Positions 1 to 6,386 are shown, counted from the stretch's first letter. The stretch: 8,824 nucleotides of DNA from Bacteroidota bacterium (GCA_947474485.1 CANJJP010000044.1:1-8824), one strand, 5' to 3'. Made by a program: numbers and translations. Notes: generated from the letters alone by a model not told the origin.

Positions 1-957
1 TTTAAATGCCTGATCAATATCTTCTTGTTCCATATTAGGCAAATCGTGAACGCGGTTCACCATAACAGATACATTGTTTTGTTTAAGTAATGGAGTTACT
101 TTCCACGAATCTTTTCCACCAACAATTACTGTTTTCTTTAAACCAAATGCTTTCGAAAAATTCACTGCGGCAATAATATCTTTTACATAATCAGCATGGA
201 TGTAAACACTTGCTTTACCTGCAAACACAGAGCGCATTGCTTCGAAGCGAAGATTTGTTTCTTGTTTATCTGCAGCATCGCAATAATATTTTGCTTCTGT
301 AAAGAATTTTTTTAGTTCGTTTATTTGCTCATCGTATTTTGAGTTGTTTGAAGAAGGTTCAGGTTCTGCCCACCAACCGTGGCGTTGAATCATGTTTGGG
401 AAGTTTATATGAATCCCATCGTCTGTTCTTAACACTGCATCTTCCCAATTCCAAGCATCCAAAGACACAACACTTGATTTTCCACTAATAATTCCCTCTC
501 TTGGAGTAACTTGTATATACAATACACCATTTGTACGAACCGTTGATGCTACTTTACTATCTGTATTAAAAGCAATAAGCGCTCGAACATGAGGATTATA
601 TGTACCAATTTCAGCAAAATCTAAGGTTGCTTTTACTGATTCAACTTCGCCAATACCAACTGTAGAATTAGTTGCAATAAAAGAAGGATAAATATGCTTC
701 CCAGATACATCAATAATAGTATCGTACTTTTTTAGCTTAACTTTTTTTAAATCATCCTCACTTAACACTAAGGTGATTTTGCCTTCTTCAAAAGCTATTG
801 CGCCGTTTGCTAACACCTTACCATCACCCACGTGAATGGTGGCGCCTTTAAGCATAATTGATTTACTTTGCTTTATTCCTGGAGATGGGATTTGAGAAAA
901 TAAATTCTCAGTAATAAATACAAATAATAAAAGACAGATAGGTTTAGCTAATTTCAT
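1..957 (-). CDS. Exported amidohydrolase-fold protein lacking the HxH metal motif, 3' end cut off
   Basis: The frame is open from ATG at 957 to the window edge, giving 319 residues without a stop; the C-terminus lies outside. Residues 1-21 form a signal peptide (hydrophobic core, then LFSQ), so the product is exported, probably to the periplasm. Residues 34-90 are the small beta domain seen before the TIM barrel in amidohydrolases (LKGATIHVGDGKVLANGAI, then IIDVSGKHIYPSFI). Active members then have PG(L/F)IDxHxH. Here D95 is Ala, H97 is Asn and H99 is Thr, so the first metal-binding pair is absent. A barrel histidine in VYIHADYV (H254) remains. From memory, Bacteroidota carry a family of such HxH-less paralogues, often next to an active imidazolonepropionase-like gene, so this may be normal for the subfamily rather than decay. 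The substrate is unknown. Family members are about 430 residues, so roughly 110 are missing. An exact -7 box lies 18 nt upstream of the start. I am sure of the fold and unsure of any catalysis. Confidence 0.85.
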   Translation of the reverse strand, partial: MKLAKPICLLLFVFITENLFSQIPSPGIKQSKSIMLKGATIHVGDGKVLANGAIAFEEGKITLVLSEDDLKKVKLKKYDTIIDVSGKHIYPSFIATNSTVGIGEVESVKATLDFAEIGTYNPHVRALIAFNTDSKVASTVRTNGVLYIQVTPREGIISGKSSVVSLDAWNWEDAVLRTDDGIHINFPNMIQRHGWWAEPEPSSNNSKYDEQINELKKFFTEAKYYCDAADKQETNLRFEAMRSVFAGKASVYIHADYVKDIIAAVNFSKAFGLKKTVIVGGKDSWKVTPLLKQNNVSVMVNRVHDLPNMEQEDIDQAFK

Positions 958-975
958 AAAAGATTGAATAGCTAA

Positions 976-983
976 CAAAGATA
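976..983 (-). promoter_or_regulatory. Bacteroidota -7 box for the amidohydrolase gene
   Basis: On the minus strand this reads TATCTTTG, an exact match to the Bacteroidota primary-sigma -7 consensus TAnnTTTG. It ends 18 nt before the ATG at 957, which predicts a leader of about 12-14 nt. I see no clear -33 TTG element. The match is exact and well placed, but it is unsupported by transcript data. Confidence 0.6.
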
Positions 984-1083
984 AAAATTAATTGGAAAGA
1001 AAGTGTTTATTCATCTGCTATTATTTTCCCTTTATACATAACGAAAATCAGCTTTTTTATTCATTTTTAAAAAGAACTTTCCT

Positions 1084-1091
1084 TATTTTTG
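1084..1091 (+). promoter_or_regulatory. Bacteroidota -7 box abutting the sterol desaturase-family start
   Basis: The sequence TATTTTTG matches TAnnTTTG exactly and is followed by CGAC and then the ATG at 1096. Only 4 nt separate box and start codon. Transcription normally begins a few bases after this box, so the mRNA should start at or next to the ATG (leaderless). If transcription began slightly later, the in-frame ATG at 1129 would be the next possible start. Confidence 0.6.
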
Positions 1092-1095
1092 CGAC

Positions 1096-1977
1096 ATGTT
1101 TGAGGATTTTAGAGAGGCCCTCTTGATTATGATTTCTACTCCCATTTACTTAATAGTAATTGGAGTGGAGATTCTTTTCTCTTATTTTCATCAACATCAC
1201 AACTACAGCAAAAAAGGAACAATAGAAAATATTTACCTGATGTTTTTAAACATGGGATTAGATATTTTAATGCGTGGTGTGTGTTTGTTGATTTTAAATT
1301 TCTTTTTTCAATTTCATTTTGTAGATATACAAAACCAATGGATATATTGGATTGCATTAATTATAGGGCAAGATTTTTTATTTTATGTGTTGCATTATGT
1401 AGATCATTACAGTCGATTCTTTTGGGCAGTTCACGTTACGCATCATTCGTCGGAAGAATTTAATTTAACTGTTGGTTTTCGTTCATCTGTGTTTCAACCA
1501 CTCTATCGTTTTGTTTATTTTATTCCTCTCTCACTAATTGGATTTGCAGGTAAAGACATAATGTTTATTTATTCGGCGACACAGATTTATGGAATTTTAA
1601 TTCATACTAAGTATGTAAAAAAATTAGGTTTTTTAGAGTGGTTTTTATCCACGCCTTCGCATCACCGTGTTCATCACGCTTCAAATATTCCTTACTTAGA
1701 TAAAAACATGGGCATGCTTTTAATTATATGGGACAGGATGTTTGGAACTTTTGCAGAGGAAAAAGAAGAAGAGCCTGTGCGTTTTGGTTTAACAGAAAAT
1801 ATTAAAAGTCATAATCCTTTAAATGTTGTATTTCATGAGTGGAAAGGGATTGCCTCGGATTTTAAAAAATCAAGATCAATCAAACATAAATTTAAATATA
1901 TGTTTGCACCTCCTGGATGGAGCCATGATGGTAGTAAGAAAACAGCAAGTCAGCTTAGAAAAGAATATTCCAAATAA
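1096..1977 (+). CDS. Sterol desaturase / fatty acid hydroxylase family membrane di-iron oxygenase, AGMO-like
   Basis: An integral membrane protein of 293 residues. It should use a His-coordinated di-iron centre to hydroxylate or desaturate a lipid. The full histidine set is visible: H100-x3-H104 (HYVDH), H113-xx-HH117 (HVTHH) and H190-xx-HH194 (HRVHH), plus H170 in the LIHT segment. Hydrophobic segments lie near residues 9-30, 46-74, 83-103 and 133-152, with another hydrophobic stretch near 205-212. The stretches HHSSEEFNLT, TPSHHRVHH and DKNMGMLLIIWDRMFGTF resemble alkylglycerol monooxygenase (ether-lipid cleaving) more than C-4 sterol or carotenoid hydroxylases, so an ether-lipid or other glycerolipid substrate is possible; this is inference. 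The tail after about 245 is basic and soluble. No partner reductase is adjacent. The start at 1096 is the first ATG after the promoter box; ATG 1129 is an alternative. The gene is divergent from the amidohydrolase and separate from the downstream crotonase, which has its own promoter. Confidence 0.9.
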   Translation: MFEDFREALLIMISTPIYLIVIGVEILFSYFHQHHNYSKKGTIENIYLMFLNMGLDILMRGVCLLILNFFFQFHFVDIQNQWIYWIALIIGQDFLFYVLHYVDHYSRFFWAVHVTHHSSEEFNLTVGFRSSVFQPLYRFVYFIPLSLIGFAGKDIMFIYSATQIYGILIHTKYVKKLGFLEWFLSTPSHHRVHHASNIPYLDKNMGMLLIIWDRMFGTFAEEKEEEPVRFGLTENIKSHNPLNVVFHEWKGIASDFKKSRSIKHKFKYMFAPPGWSHDGSKKTASQLRKEYSK

Positions 1978-2051
1978 ATTTTGCGTCCTACGTAAAATAA
2001 ATTCTATTAACAACCGTTAATAAATAAAAGACTTTACACCGATTTAGCCAT

Positions 2052-2059
2052 TATCTTTG
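2052..2059 (+). promoter_or_regulatory. Bacteroidota -7 box for the enoyl-CoA hydratase gene
   Basis: TATCTTTG is an exact TAnnTTTG match, 21 nt before the ATG at 2081. A TTTA at 2033-2036 lies near where a -33 element would be, but the fit is poor. The predicted leader of about 15 nt is A-rich (AATAAAAGAAAACT), as is common for Bacteroidota translation starts without a Shine-Dalgarno site. Confidence 0.6.
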
Positions 2060-2080
2060 CACCATTAATAAAAGAAAACT

Positions 2081-2869
2081 ATGGTTATGACTTACGAAAA
2101 CGTGTTAACAGAAATTGAAAATGGTACATTAATCATTACTGTTAATCGTCCCGATAAATTAAATGCACTTAACAATAAAACAATTGAAGAGTTGCACGAA
2201 GCTTTGTTAGAAGCAGAAAACGAAAAAGAAATTAAATGTATCATTATAACTGGTAGCGGGGCAAAAGCTTTTGTTGCGGGTGCTGATATTGCTGAGTTTG
2301 CAGACTTTAATGTAACTCAAGGCCGACAACTAAGTGCAACGGGGCATTTTAAATTATTTAATTTTATCGAAAATTATTCAAAGCCTGTTATTGCAGCTGT
2401 AAATGGTTTTGCACTAGGTGGAGGTTTAGAATTAGCAATGGCAAGTCACATACGTGTTGCAAGTGATAATGCTAAGATGGGTTTACCAGAAGTAACCTTA
2501 GGCGTTATTCCAGGTTATGGCGGAACTCAGCGTTTAGCACAACTAGTTGGAAAAGGTAAAGCGTTTGAAATGATTGTTACTGCAGATATGATAAACGCAC
2601 AAGATGCTTTACAATTAGGTTTAGTAAATCATGTAACAACACAAGAAGAATTATTAAATAAGTGCAAGGAAATTGCAACTAAAATTGGGCAACGTTCGTC
2701 AGTAGCTGTTCGTACTGCAATTAAAGTAATTAATGCTGGTTACAACAAACAAGAAAACGGATACGAGGTTGAAATTGAAGAATTTGGTAAAATGTTTGGG
2801 ACAGGTGATTTTAAAGAAGGTGTAAAAGCATTCTTAGAAAAAAGAAAAGCTAATTTTCCAGGGAATTAA
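2081..2869 (+). CDS. Enoyl-CoA hydratase (crotonase superfamily)
   Basis: A cytoplasmic enzyme of 262 residues, the normal length for a single-domain crotonase. It hydrates trans-2-enoyl-CoA to 3-hydroxyacyl-CoA in beta-oxidation or butanoyl-CoA metabolism. The N-terminal strand has NRPDKLNALN (22-31). The first oxyanion-hole segment is AFVAGADI (63-70), and the second is GFALGGGLELAM (109-120), with G114 at the oxyanion glycine. Both catalytic glutamates of true hydratases are present: E117 in GGGLE and E137 in GLPE, followed by GVIPGYGGTQRL (141-152). That argues for hydratase rather than isomerase or hydrolase chemistry. The C-terminal helices end in KEGVKAFLEKRK, also typical. Chain-length preference cannot be read from the sequence; short-chain (crotonyl-CoA) activity is the usual assumption. 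The start may be ATG 2081 or the in-frame ATG 2087, which gives MTYENVL and fits homologues slightly better. A promoter box upstream and a terminator downstream indicate a single-gene transcript. Confidence 0.95.
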   Translation: MVMTYENVLTEIENGTLIITVNRPDKLNALNNKTIEELHEALLEAENEKEIKCIIITGSGAKAFVAGADIAEFADFNVTQGRQLSATGHFKLFNFIENYSKPVIAAVNGFALGGGLELAMASHIRVASDNAKMGLPEVTLGVIPGYGGTQRLAQLVGKGKAFEMIVTADMINAQDALQLGLVNHVTTQEELLNKCKEIATKIGQRSSVAVRTAIKVINAGYNKQENGYEVEIEEFGKMFGTGDFKEGVKAFLEKRKANFPGN

Positions 2870-2893
2870 TATTGATATGCATCATAAAACTAC

Positions 2894-2920
2894 AAGCCAG
2901 CTAAATTCAGCTGGCTTTTT
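2894..2920 (+). terminator. Intrinsic terminator after the enoyl-CoA hydratase gene
   Basis: AAGCCAGCT (2894-2902) pairs perfectly with AGCTGGCTT (2909-2917) across the 6-nt loop AAATTC, giving a 9-bp stem. It is followed by TTT and a T-rich run. It lies 24 nt after the stop codon at 2867-2869, in the right orientation. Confidence 0.85.
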
Positions 2921-3435
2921 CTGTTCTATAAAGTGATAAATAACCGGAGTTTTCCCATTATTTTAATCAAAGTTAAAAAATAATTGGAACTCATCAGGAG
3001 GTTTTGATTTTTTTGTTGATAGAATTATTGTATGATTTAAGTAGGTTGTAAATTCCATCAGCCATTGAATAAAAACAGTATATCAACTATCTGAATTCAT
3101 TAAAACTCAAATTTAACAAATGAGATAATAATTTCTGAATGTTCTTACAACTATATTGTCTCATGTATAAATTGGAATATCTAATATTTGTATTTGGTAT
3201 TGTTAAAGTGAAAACTGGCGCATTATAAGCAAAACTATCAATGCACCAATTACCCGCTAAAGAAAAAATGCAAAGGAATTAGTTGTGTAAAAGCTCCAAC
3301 TGCATTTATCAAGCTATTATCTTTGTTTTCTCAGCGAGCCTCCCTTTTACTTTATTCCTTGCTTGCCCTTTAAATTGAATGAATAATTTAATTTGCTGAA
3401 AACGGTTTAAATTTATTGCTAAGAATTTTGTGGTG
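2921..3435. other. Gene-poor stretch of about 515 bp with possible decayed coding sequence on the minus strand
   Basis: I find no intact gene here on either strand. The longest plus-strand frame has 29 codons. On the minus strand one frame stays open with few interruptions: 46 codons (3449-3312), then two stops, 63 codons (3278-3087), one TAG, and 30 more codons ending at 2994. A second minus frame is open for 26 codons (3330-3253) across the gap between the first two. Translated pieces look protein-like (for example GQARNKVKGRLAEKT, IPNTNIRYSNLYM, MADGIYNLLKSYNN), but I cannot assign a family. It could be a dead gene, an interspersed repeat, or chance in AT-rich DNA. Confidence 0.5.
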
Positions 3436-3449
3436 TTAAAACTTAATTT
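2994..3449 (-). pseudogene. Possible broken gene or repeat remnant on the minus strand
   Basis: This covers the minus-strand open segments in the gap. The frame used by codons 3449-3312 is also the frame of 3278-3087 and 3086-2997, so a single frame covers most of the stretch and is broken by TGA and TAA near 3311-3306, a TAA at 3281-3279 and a TAG at 3089-3087. The bridging segment 3330-3253 lies in another minus frame, so at least one compensating pair of indels would be needed to restore one protein. The best start codons are internal. The first segment begins inside the 3' end of the neighbouring CDS. I do not recognise the family, and no function is proposed. Confidence 0.2.
3120..3164 (+). 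repeat. Inverted repeat, 11-bp arms with a 23-nt loop
   Basis: ATGAGATAATA (3120-3130) pairs with TATTGTCTCAT (3154-3164) at 10 of 11 positions. The one exception is a G-U wobble if the plus strand is transcribed. There is no T-run after it on either side, so it is not a standard terminator. It lies inside the possible gene remnant and could be chance in AT-rich sequence. Confidence 0.3.
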
Positions 3450-4077
3450 TTAACGTAAAATTAGGATTTGATTTAGCTATTATAAAATTGGTAGCAAAGC
3501 CACCAACTAAACCAATGCCCCCTCCAATTAACGACTTCATCCTTCTTTTACCCCTGGCTTGGCGCTCATATCCTAGTATGTAAGCATCATGATCAATAAG
3601 ATATGGATTTGAAATTGTTTCGTGTCGAATGCGAACTTTGGTTATGCCACAAAGCCCTAAGTATGCAAATGGTAAAATGGGCCCAAGGAAACTGCCAGTT
3701 AAGCCGCCAGCAAATCCGGCCGCTATACTTCCAAATAATGAGCCTCTAGCCTTAAAACCTTTTTTAGCATCACGTTCACCTTGCATAAAGTATCCCATTT
3801 CTTGGCGCGAAAATTCATTTCCTATTGTTGTATCTTGTTCATAGTAATAATACAGTTCGCCACTTGCATAATGTACTGAGAACAAATCATCGTTGTCGAC
3901 CGTGAAATTTTTAGTGCTGTCTTTAAAGTCCTTTATGGTAACACCGCCCAATAATGTATCAAGAATTCTGGAAACATAAATTTTTCCATTCATTAAAAAA
4001 AGTGTATCCTTTTTTTGCTGGGCCAATCCCGCAAAAGCAATAAGAGAAAAAGATAGTGTAAAAATTAGATTGCGCAT
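3436..4077 (-). CDS. Exported hypothetical protein with two glycine-rich hydrophobic segments
   Basis: A protein of 213 residues. A signal peptide (1-19, ending AFAGLAQ) is followed by a beta-type region, about 23-70, with the pattern DTLFLMNGKIYVSRILDT. This resembles the 'DT(I/L)xLxNG' opening of many Bacteroidota envelope proteins. A GYFMQGERDAKKGFKARG segment (95-112) follows. It matches a recurring Bacteroidota arrangement in which a short polar 'GEQDA' helix precedes a glycine-rich membrane segment. Hydrophobic glycine-rich stretches lie at about 113-145 (GSIAAGFAGGLTGSF) and 182-201 (LIGGGIGLVGGFATNFII), separated by a second 'DHDAYILGYERQA' helix that looks like a repeat of the first unit. 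The function is unknown; an envelope location is inferred. The start at 4077 is fixed by the signal peptide. The gene follows the 488-residue protein gene by 42 bp on the same strand, so they may share a transcript, but an exact -7 box sits 4 nt upstream of the ATG. Confidence 0.85.
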   Translation of the reverse strand: MRNLIFTLSFSLIAFAGLAQQKKDTLFLMNGKIYVSRILDTLLGGVTIKDFKDSTKNFTVDNDDLFSVHYASGELYYYYEQDTTIGNEFSRQEMGYFMQGERDAKKGFKARGSLFGSIAAGFAGGLTGSFLGPILPFAYLGLCGITKVRIRHETISNPYLIDHDAYILGYERQARGKRRMKSLIGGGIGLVGGFATNFIIAKSNPNFTLKIKF

Positions 4078-4081
4078 ATAA

Positions 4082-4089
4082 CAAATGTA
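4082..4089 (-). promoter_or_regulatory. Bacteroidota -7 box for the exported hypothetical protein gene
   Basis: The minus strand reads TACATTTG, an exact TAnnTTTG match, followed by TTAT and the ATG at 4077. The 4-nt spacing predicts a leaderless transcript. The box lies in the 42-bp gap after the upstream same-strand gene, so the downstream gene can probably be transcribed independently. Confidence 0.55.
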
Positions 4090-4119
4090 AATATTTTACT
4101 GAGTTTTAAATAGATAAAA

Positions 4120-5586
4120 TCATTTAATTTTTTGAATCAACCAATCTGCGTAATTAATAATCCCCGAATCATCTTGATTGGTGTTTTTGTATTCCTTTAT
4201 AAAATGTTGAATGTCTTCATTTACCCTGCCTTTTGATTGAATGGTTGAGTTATTAATAATTGCTTTAATAAATAGTAACATCTGTTTTTCTCTTGTAAAG
4301 GCAAGTTCTGTTAAAATCGATTTGAAATCATTCTGGACTTGCTTAATGCGCATTAAAATGAAATCAAAATCCGTGAGTTCATAACGAACAATTAATTCTA
4401 AAATCGAAATTTTTAAACGAAATGCTTTATCCAAGCTTGCATAACTATCAAGCATGTATAATTTGGTTATTTGTTTAGACGAGTTTTTAAAATCATTTAA
4501 TCCAAAATAGGAGACTGCTAAATTTAAATACACGAAACCTATATATAAAGGATGCTTTTTAATAATACTTTCTTCTTTTGCTTCATCTAATATTTCGATT
4601 GCCTTGCGTACATTTGTTTTACTATAATTGTTTACTAAAACGTTGTAATAGAAGAACAAATATTTGTCGCGCAAAACAGCGTTATATTCATTCATTGCTT
4701 GGTTTAATTGTTGAGCATATTGCAAGGACTCCTCGATATTTCCATTACGATACATGGAGTTACATAAATAAGTAAGCATTTGTAATTTAGAATCGTGATT
4801 GTATTGATTGAAAAAGTTTTTCACTGTAAACTCATCATATGTTTTAAGTAAGTAGTTTTGTAAGCCCAAGTAATTATGCTGTTGCAACAATATTCTACTA
4901 ACCGAGTGGTATAGTTTAAATTTTAATTGAACATTATTATTTAACTCCTTGTTTTTACTTAATTGGTCTACTTTTTTCTGCAACAAATCATATACTTCAC
5001 TTTCTGCCACCCCAAAGGTTTGGCTCGCTTTAATGTCATAAGTAACAACAGCTAACACATCATCAATTTCTTGTAGCAGATTTAATTTTTCTCGATTCTT
5101 CTTTCTTTTTGCAATATAGTCGCGCGGATTTATTTCTAAAACATCTTGCGACATTTTAATAAATTCGCCATAAATAATTTCTAATAAAGCGGGTTCATCC
5201 ATTTCAATTGAACGTTTCTCAGCCTTATGTAAAAAATATTCTGCCACCGACCATTTTCCTTTTTGGATAAAAAACTTAGCCAGTAAAAAATTATTTAATA
5301 CTATGTTTAGTGCGGTTTGATTATAGTTAAGAACCAACAAGCTCAAACCTATATCTTCAATTAATCTATTTTTTAACCGATAAAACGAGTTTTTATCTTT
5401 CGCATCGATTCCATACAACTTTGCATGAATTTTAGCTTCATTAACATCAGGAATAGCTCTTTTGAAGAGGTCGAATAATAAAATATCTTTGCGTTGCGAA
5501 TCCTTATTGGTTCGATTTACAAAAAGCTTGTAGTTCCTAATTTCTTCCTTGGATAGCACGGAAATGATTTCAGGTAAAATTTGCAT
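4120..5586 (-). CDS. Conserved-looking cytoplasmic all-helical protein of unknown function
   Basis: A protein of 488 residues with no signal peptide or membrane segment, so probably cytoplasmic. It is rich in Lys, Glu, Asn, Leu and Tyr and reads as helices throughout. The N-terminal segment ISVLSKEEIRNYKLFVNR (8-25) and the following KDILLFDLFKRA block look like a distinct small domain. From about residue 95 onward there are repeated helix pairs with spacing like that of tetratricopeptide (TPR) or similar solenoid repeats. Examples are SVAEYFLHKAEKRSIEMD, IEESLQYAQQLNQAMNEY, and YIGFVYLNLAVSYFGLNDF with ITKLYMLDSYASLDKAF. This suggests a protein-binding scaffold. I know similar uncharacterised proteins of about 490-510 residues in Bacteroidota but cannot name a function. 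The start at 5586 is the first ATG of the open frame; no exact -7 box is near it (TATCTTAC is the nearest weak match). The exported membrane protein gene follows after 42 bp. Confidence 0.85.
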   Translation of the reverse strand: MQILPEIISVLSKEEIRNYKLFVNRTNKDSQRKDILLFDLFKRAIPDVNEAKIHAKLYGIDAKDKNSFYRLKNRLIEDIGLSLLVLNYNQTALNIVLNNFLLAKFFIQKGKWSVAEYFLHKAEKRSIEMDEPALLEIIYGEFIKMSQDVLEINPRDYIAKRKKNREKLNLLQEIDDVLAVVTYDIKASQTFGVAESEVYDLLQKKVDQLSKNKELNNNVQLKFKLYHSVSRILLQQHNYLGLQNYLLKTYDEFTVKNFFNQYNHDSKLQMLTYLCNSMYRNGNIEESLQYAQQLNQAMNEYNAVLRDKYLFFYYNVLVNNYSKTNVRKAIEILDEAKEESIIKKHPLYIGFVYLNLAVSYFGLNDFKNSSKQITKLYMLDSYASLDKAFRLKISILELIVRYELTDFDFILMRIKQVQNDFKSILTELAFTREKQMLLFIKAIINNSTIQSKGRVNEDIQHFIKEYKNTNQDDSGIINYADWLIQKIK

Positions 5587-5649
5587 ACGCTTACATTTGA
5601 GCGGGTAAGATAATACTTATTTTTTATATATAGATTCAAAACATGTACT

Positions 5650-5657
5650 TATATTTA
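5650..5657 (+). promoter_or_regulatory. Probable -7 box for the T9SS cargo gene (one mismatch)
   Basis: TATATTTA matches TAnnTTTG except for the last base and ends 27 nt before the ATG at 5685. The leader AATTAATTAAAAACTACTTTT is A-rich. An exact TACATTTG also occurs at 5592-5599, but it would give a leader of about 80 nt. Which box is used cannot be decided from sequence. Confidence 0.35.
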
Positions 5658-5684
5658 TATCAGAATTAATTAAAAACTACTTTT

Positions 5685-6386
5685 ATGAAAACGATACGTT
5701 TTATTATCCTTACTTCCTTATTAGCATTCAATAATTTTAGTTTTGGGCAAACAGGACTTTTTATTAATGATAGTACTGCTTTTTTCAGTGCTGATACAAT
5801 TGCACAAGGAAATTCATTAGTTTATAGTATACAGATAACTAATGGTGCGCCAAGCATCACTTATACTGGGGATGTTACAATTCAAATTTACAACGATTCT
5901 TTAGGGTCTGGTGGATTTGGAAACATTATCCCAATTGATAGCGCCTATATTCAAGGTGCAACTATTAGTGCGAACAGTAGTATTTCTTTTACCGACAGTT
6001 TAACTTTAGATCCAGTCAATTTTAAAAGCGGCATAAACACTGTTGTTATTTGGCCTGTAGCAAGTAATGCTTCTGGCTTCATTACACTAGATACTATAAG
6101 ATATAACATCTTTGTTCTATATCCGCTTGCTAATAAAGAAACTCAAAGCATGGATAAAATAATCCTATATCCCAATCCTTTTAGTTCCAAAATATGGTTT
6201 AAGGGGCTAGCTAAAAATAGCATTGAACAAGTAAGAATTCTAAACGTGTTGGGTGAGGAAATCAAACAATTGCGAATAAAGGAAACTTCTCCTCTCGACT
6301 TAAGCGATTTACAAAAAGGGATTTATTTCATCAAGCTCCAATCAAAAGATGGCATACAAATCATTATCAAAACGATAAAAGAATAG
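5685..6386 (+). CDS. Secreted protein with T9SS type A C-terminal sorting domain
   Basis: A protein of 233 residues. A signal peptide (1-21, ending FNNFSFGQ) sends it across the inner membrane. Residues about 23-147 are Ser/Thr/Asn-rich and beta-like (QGNSLVYSIQITNG, VTIQIYNDS, ANSSISFTDSLTL, GINTVVIWPVAS). That pattern fits an immunoglobulin-like or CARDB-like fold, though I cannot name it firmly. Residues about 156-233 are a classic T9SS type A sorting domain. It starts with KIILYPNPFSSKIWFKG (YPNP at 162-165), has the middle strand EQVRILNVLGEEIKQ, then DLQKGIYFIKL (208-218), and ends with the basic tail IIIKTIKE. The protein should therefore cross the outer membrane through the type IX system and be released or attached to the cell surface, with the tail removed. 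With only about 125 mature residues it is a small cargo lacking an obvious enzyme domain. Its start is fixed by the signal peptide. A strong terminator follows. Confidence 0.9.
   Translation: MKTIRFIILTSLLAFNNFSFGQTGLFINDSTAFFSADTIAQGNSLVYSIQITNGAPSITYTGDVTIQIYNDSLGSGGFGNIIPIDSAYIQGATISANSSISFTDSLTLDPVNFKSGINTVVIWPVASNASGFITLDTIRYNIFVLYPLANKETQSMDKIILYPNPFSSKIWFKGLAKNSIEQVRILNVLGEEIKQLRIKETSPLDLSDLQKGIYFIKLQSKDGIQIIIKTIKE

Noticed and set aside
1136..1357. 73-codon minus-strand frame opposite the sterol desaturase-family gene
   Set aside because: It lies wholly antisense to a clear gene with complete family motifs, and its translation lacks any family signal.
2005..2022. Hairpin TATTAAC-AACC-GTTAATA after the sterol desaturase-family gene
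   Set aside because: The stem is AT-rich and weak and no T run follows, so it is not convincing as a terminator.
3318..3325. Exact TAnnTTTG match (TATCTTTG) on the plus strand in the gene-poor stretch
   Set aside because: No start codon with a meaningful frame follows. Several such matches are expected by chance per strand in AT-rich DNA of this length.
3629..3844. 71-codon plus-strand frame opposite the exported hypothetical protein gene
   Set aside because: It is the antisense shadow of a real gene with a signal peptide; Pro-rich translation reflects the complementary glycine codons.
5592..5599. Exact TACATTTG box upstream of the T9SS cargo gene
   Set aside because: It would imply a leader of about 80 nt, far longer than those of neighbouring genes. 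It is kept only as an alternative to the closer, one-mismatch box.
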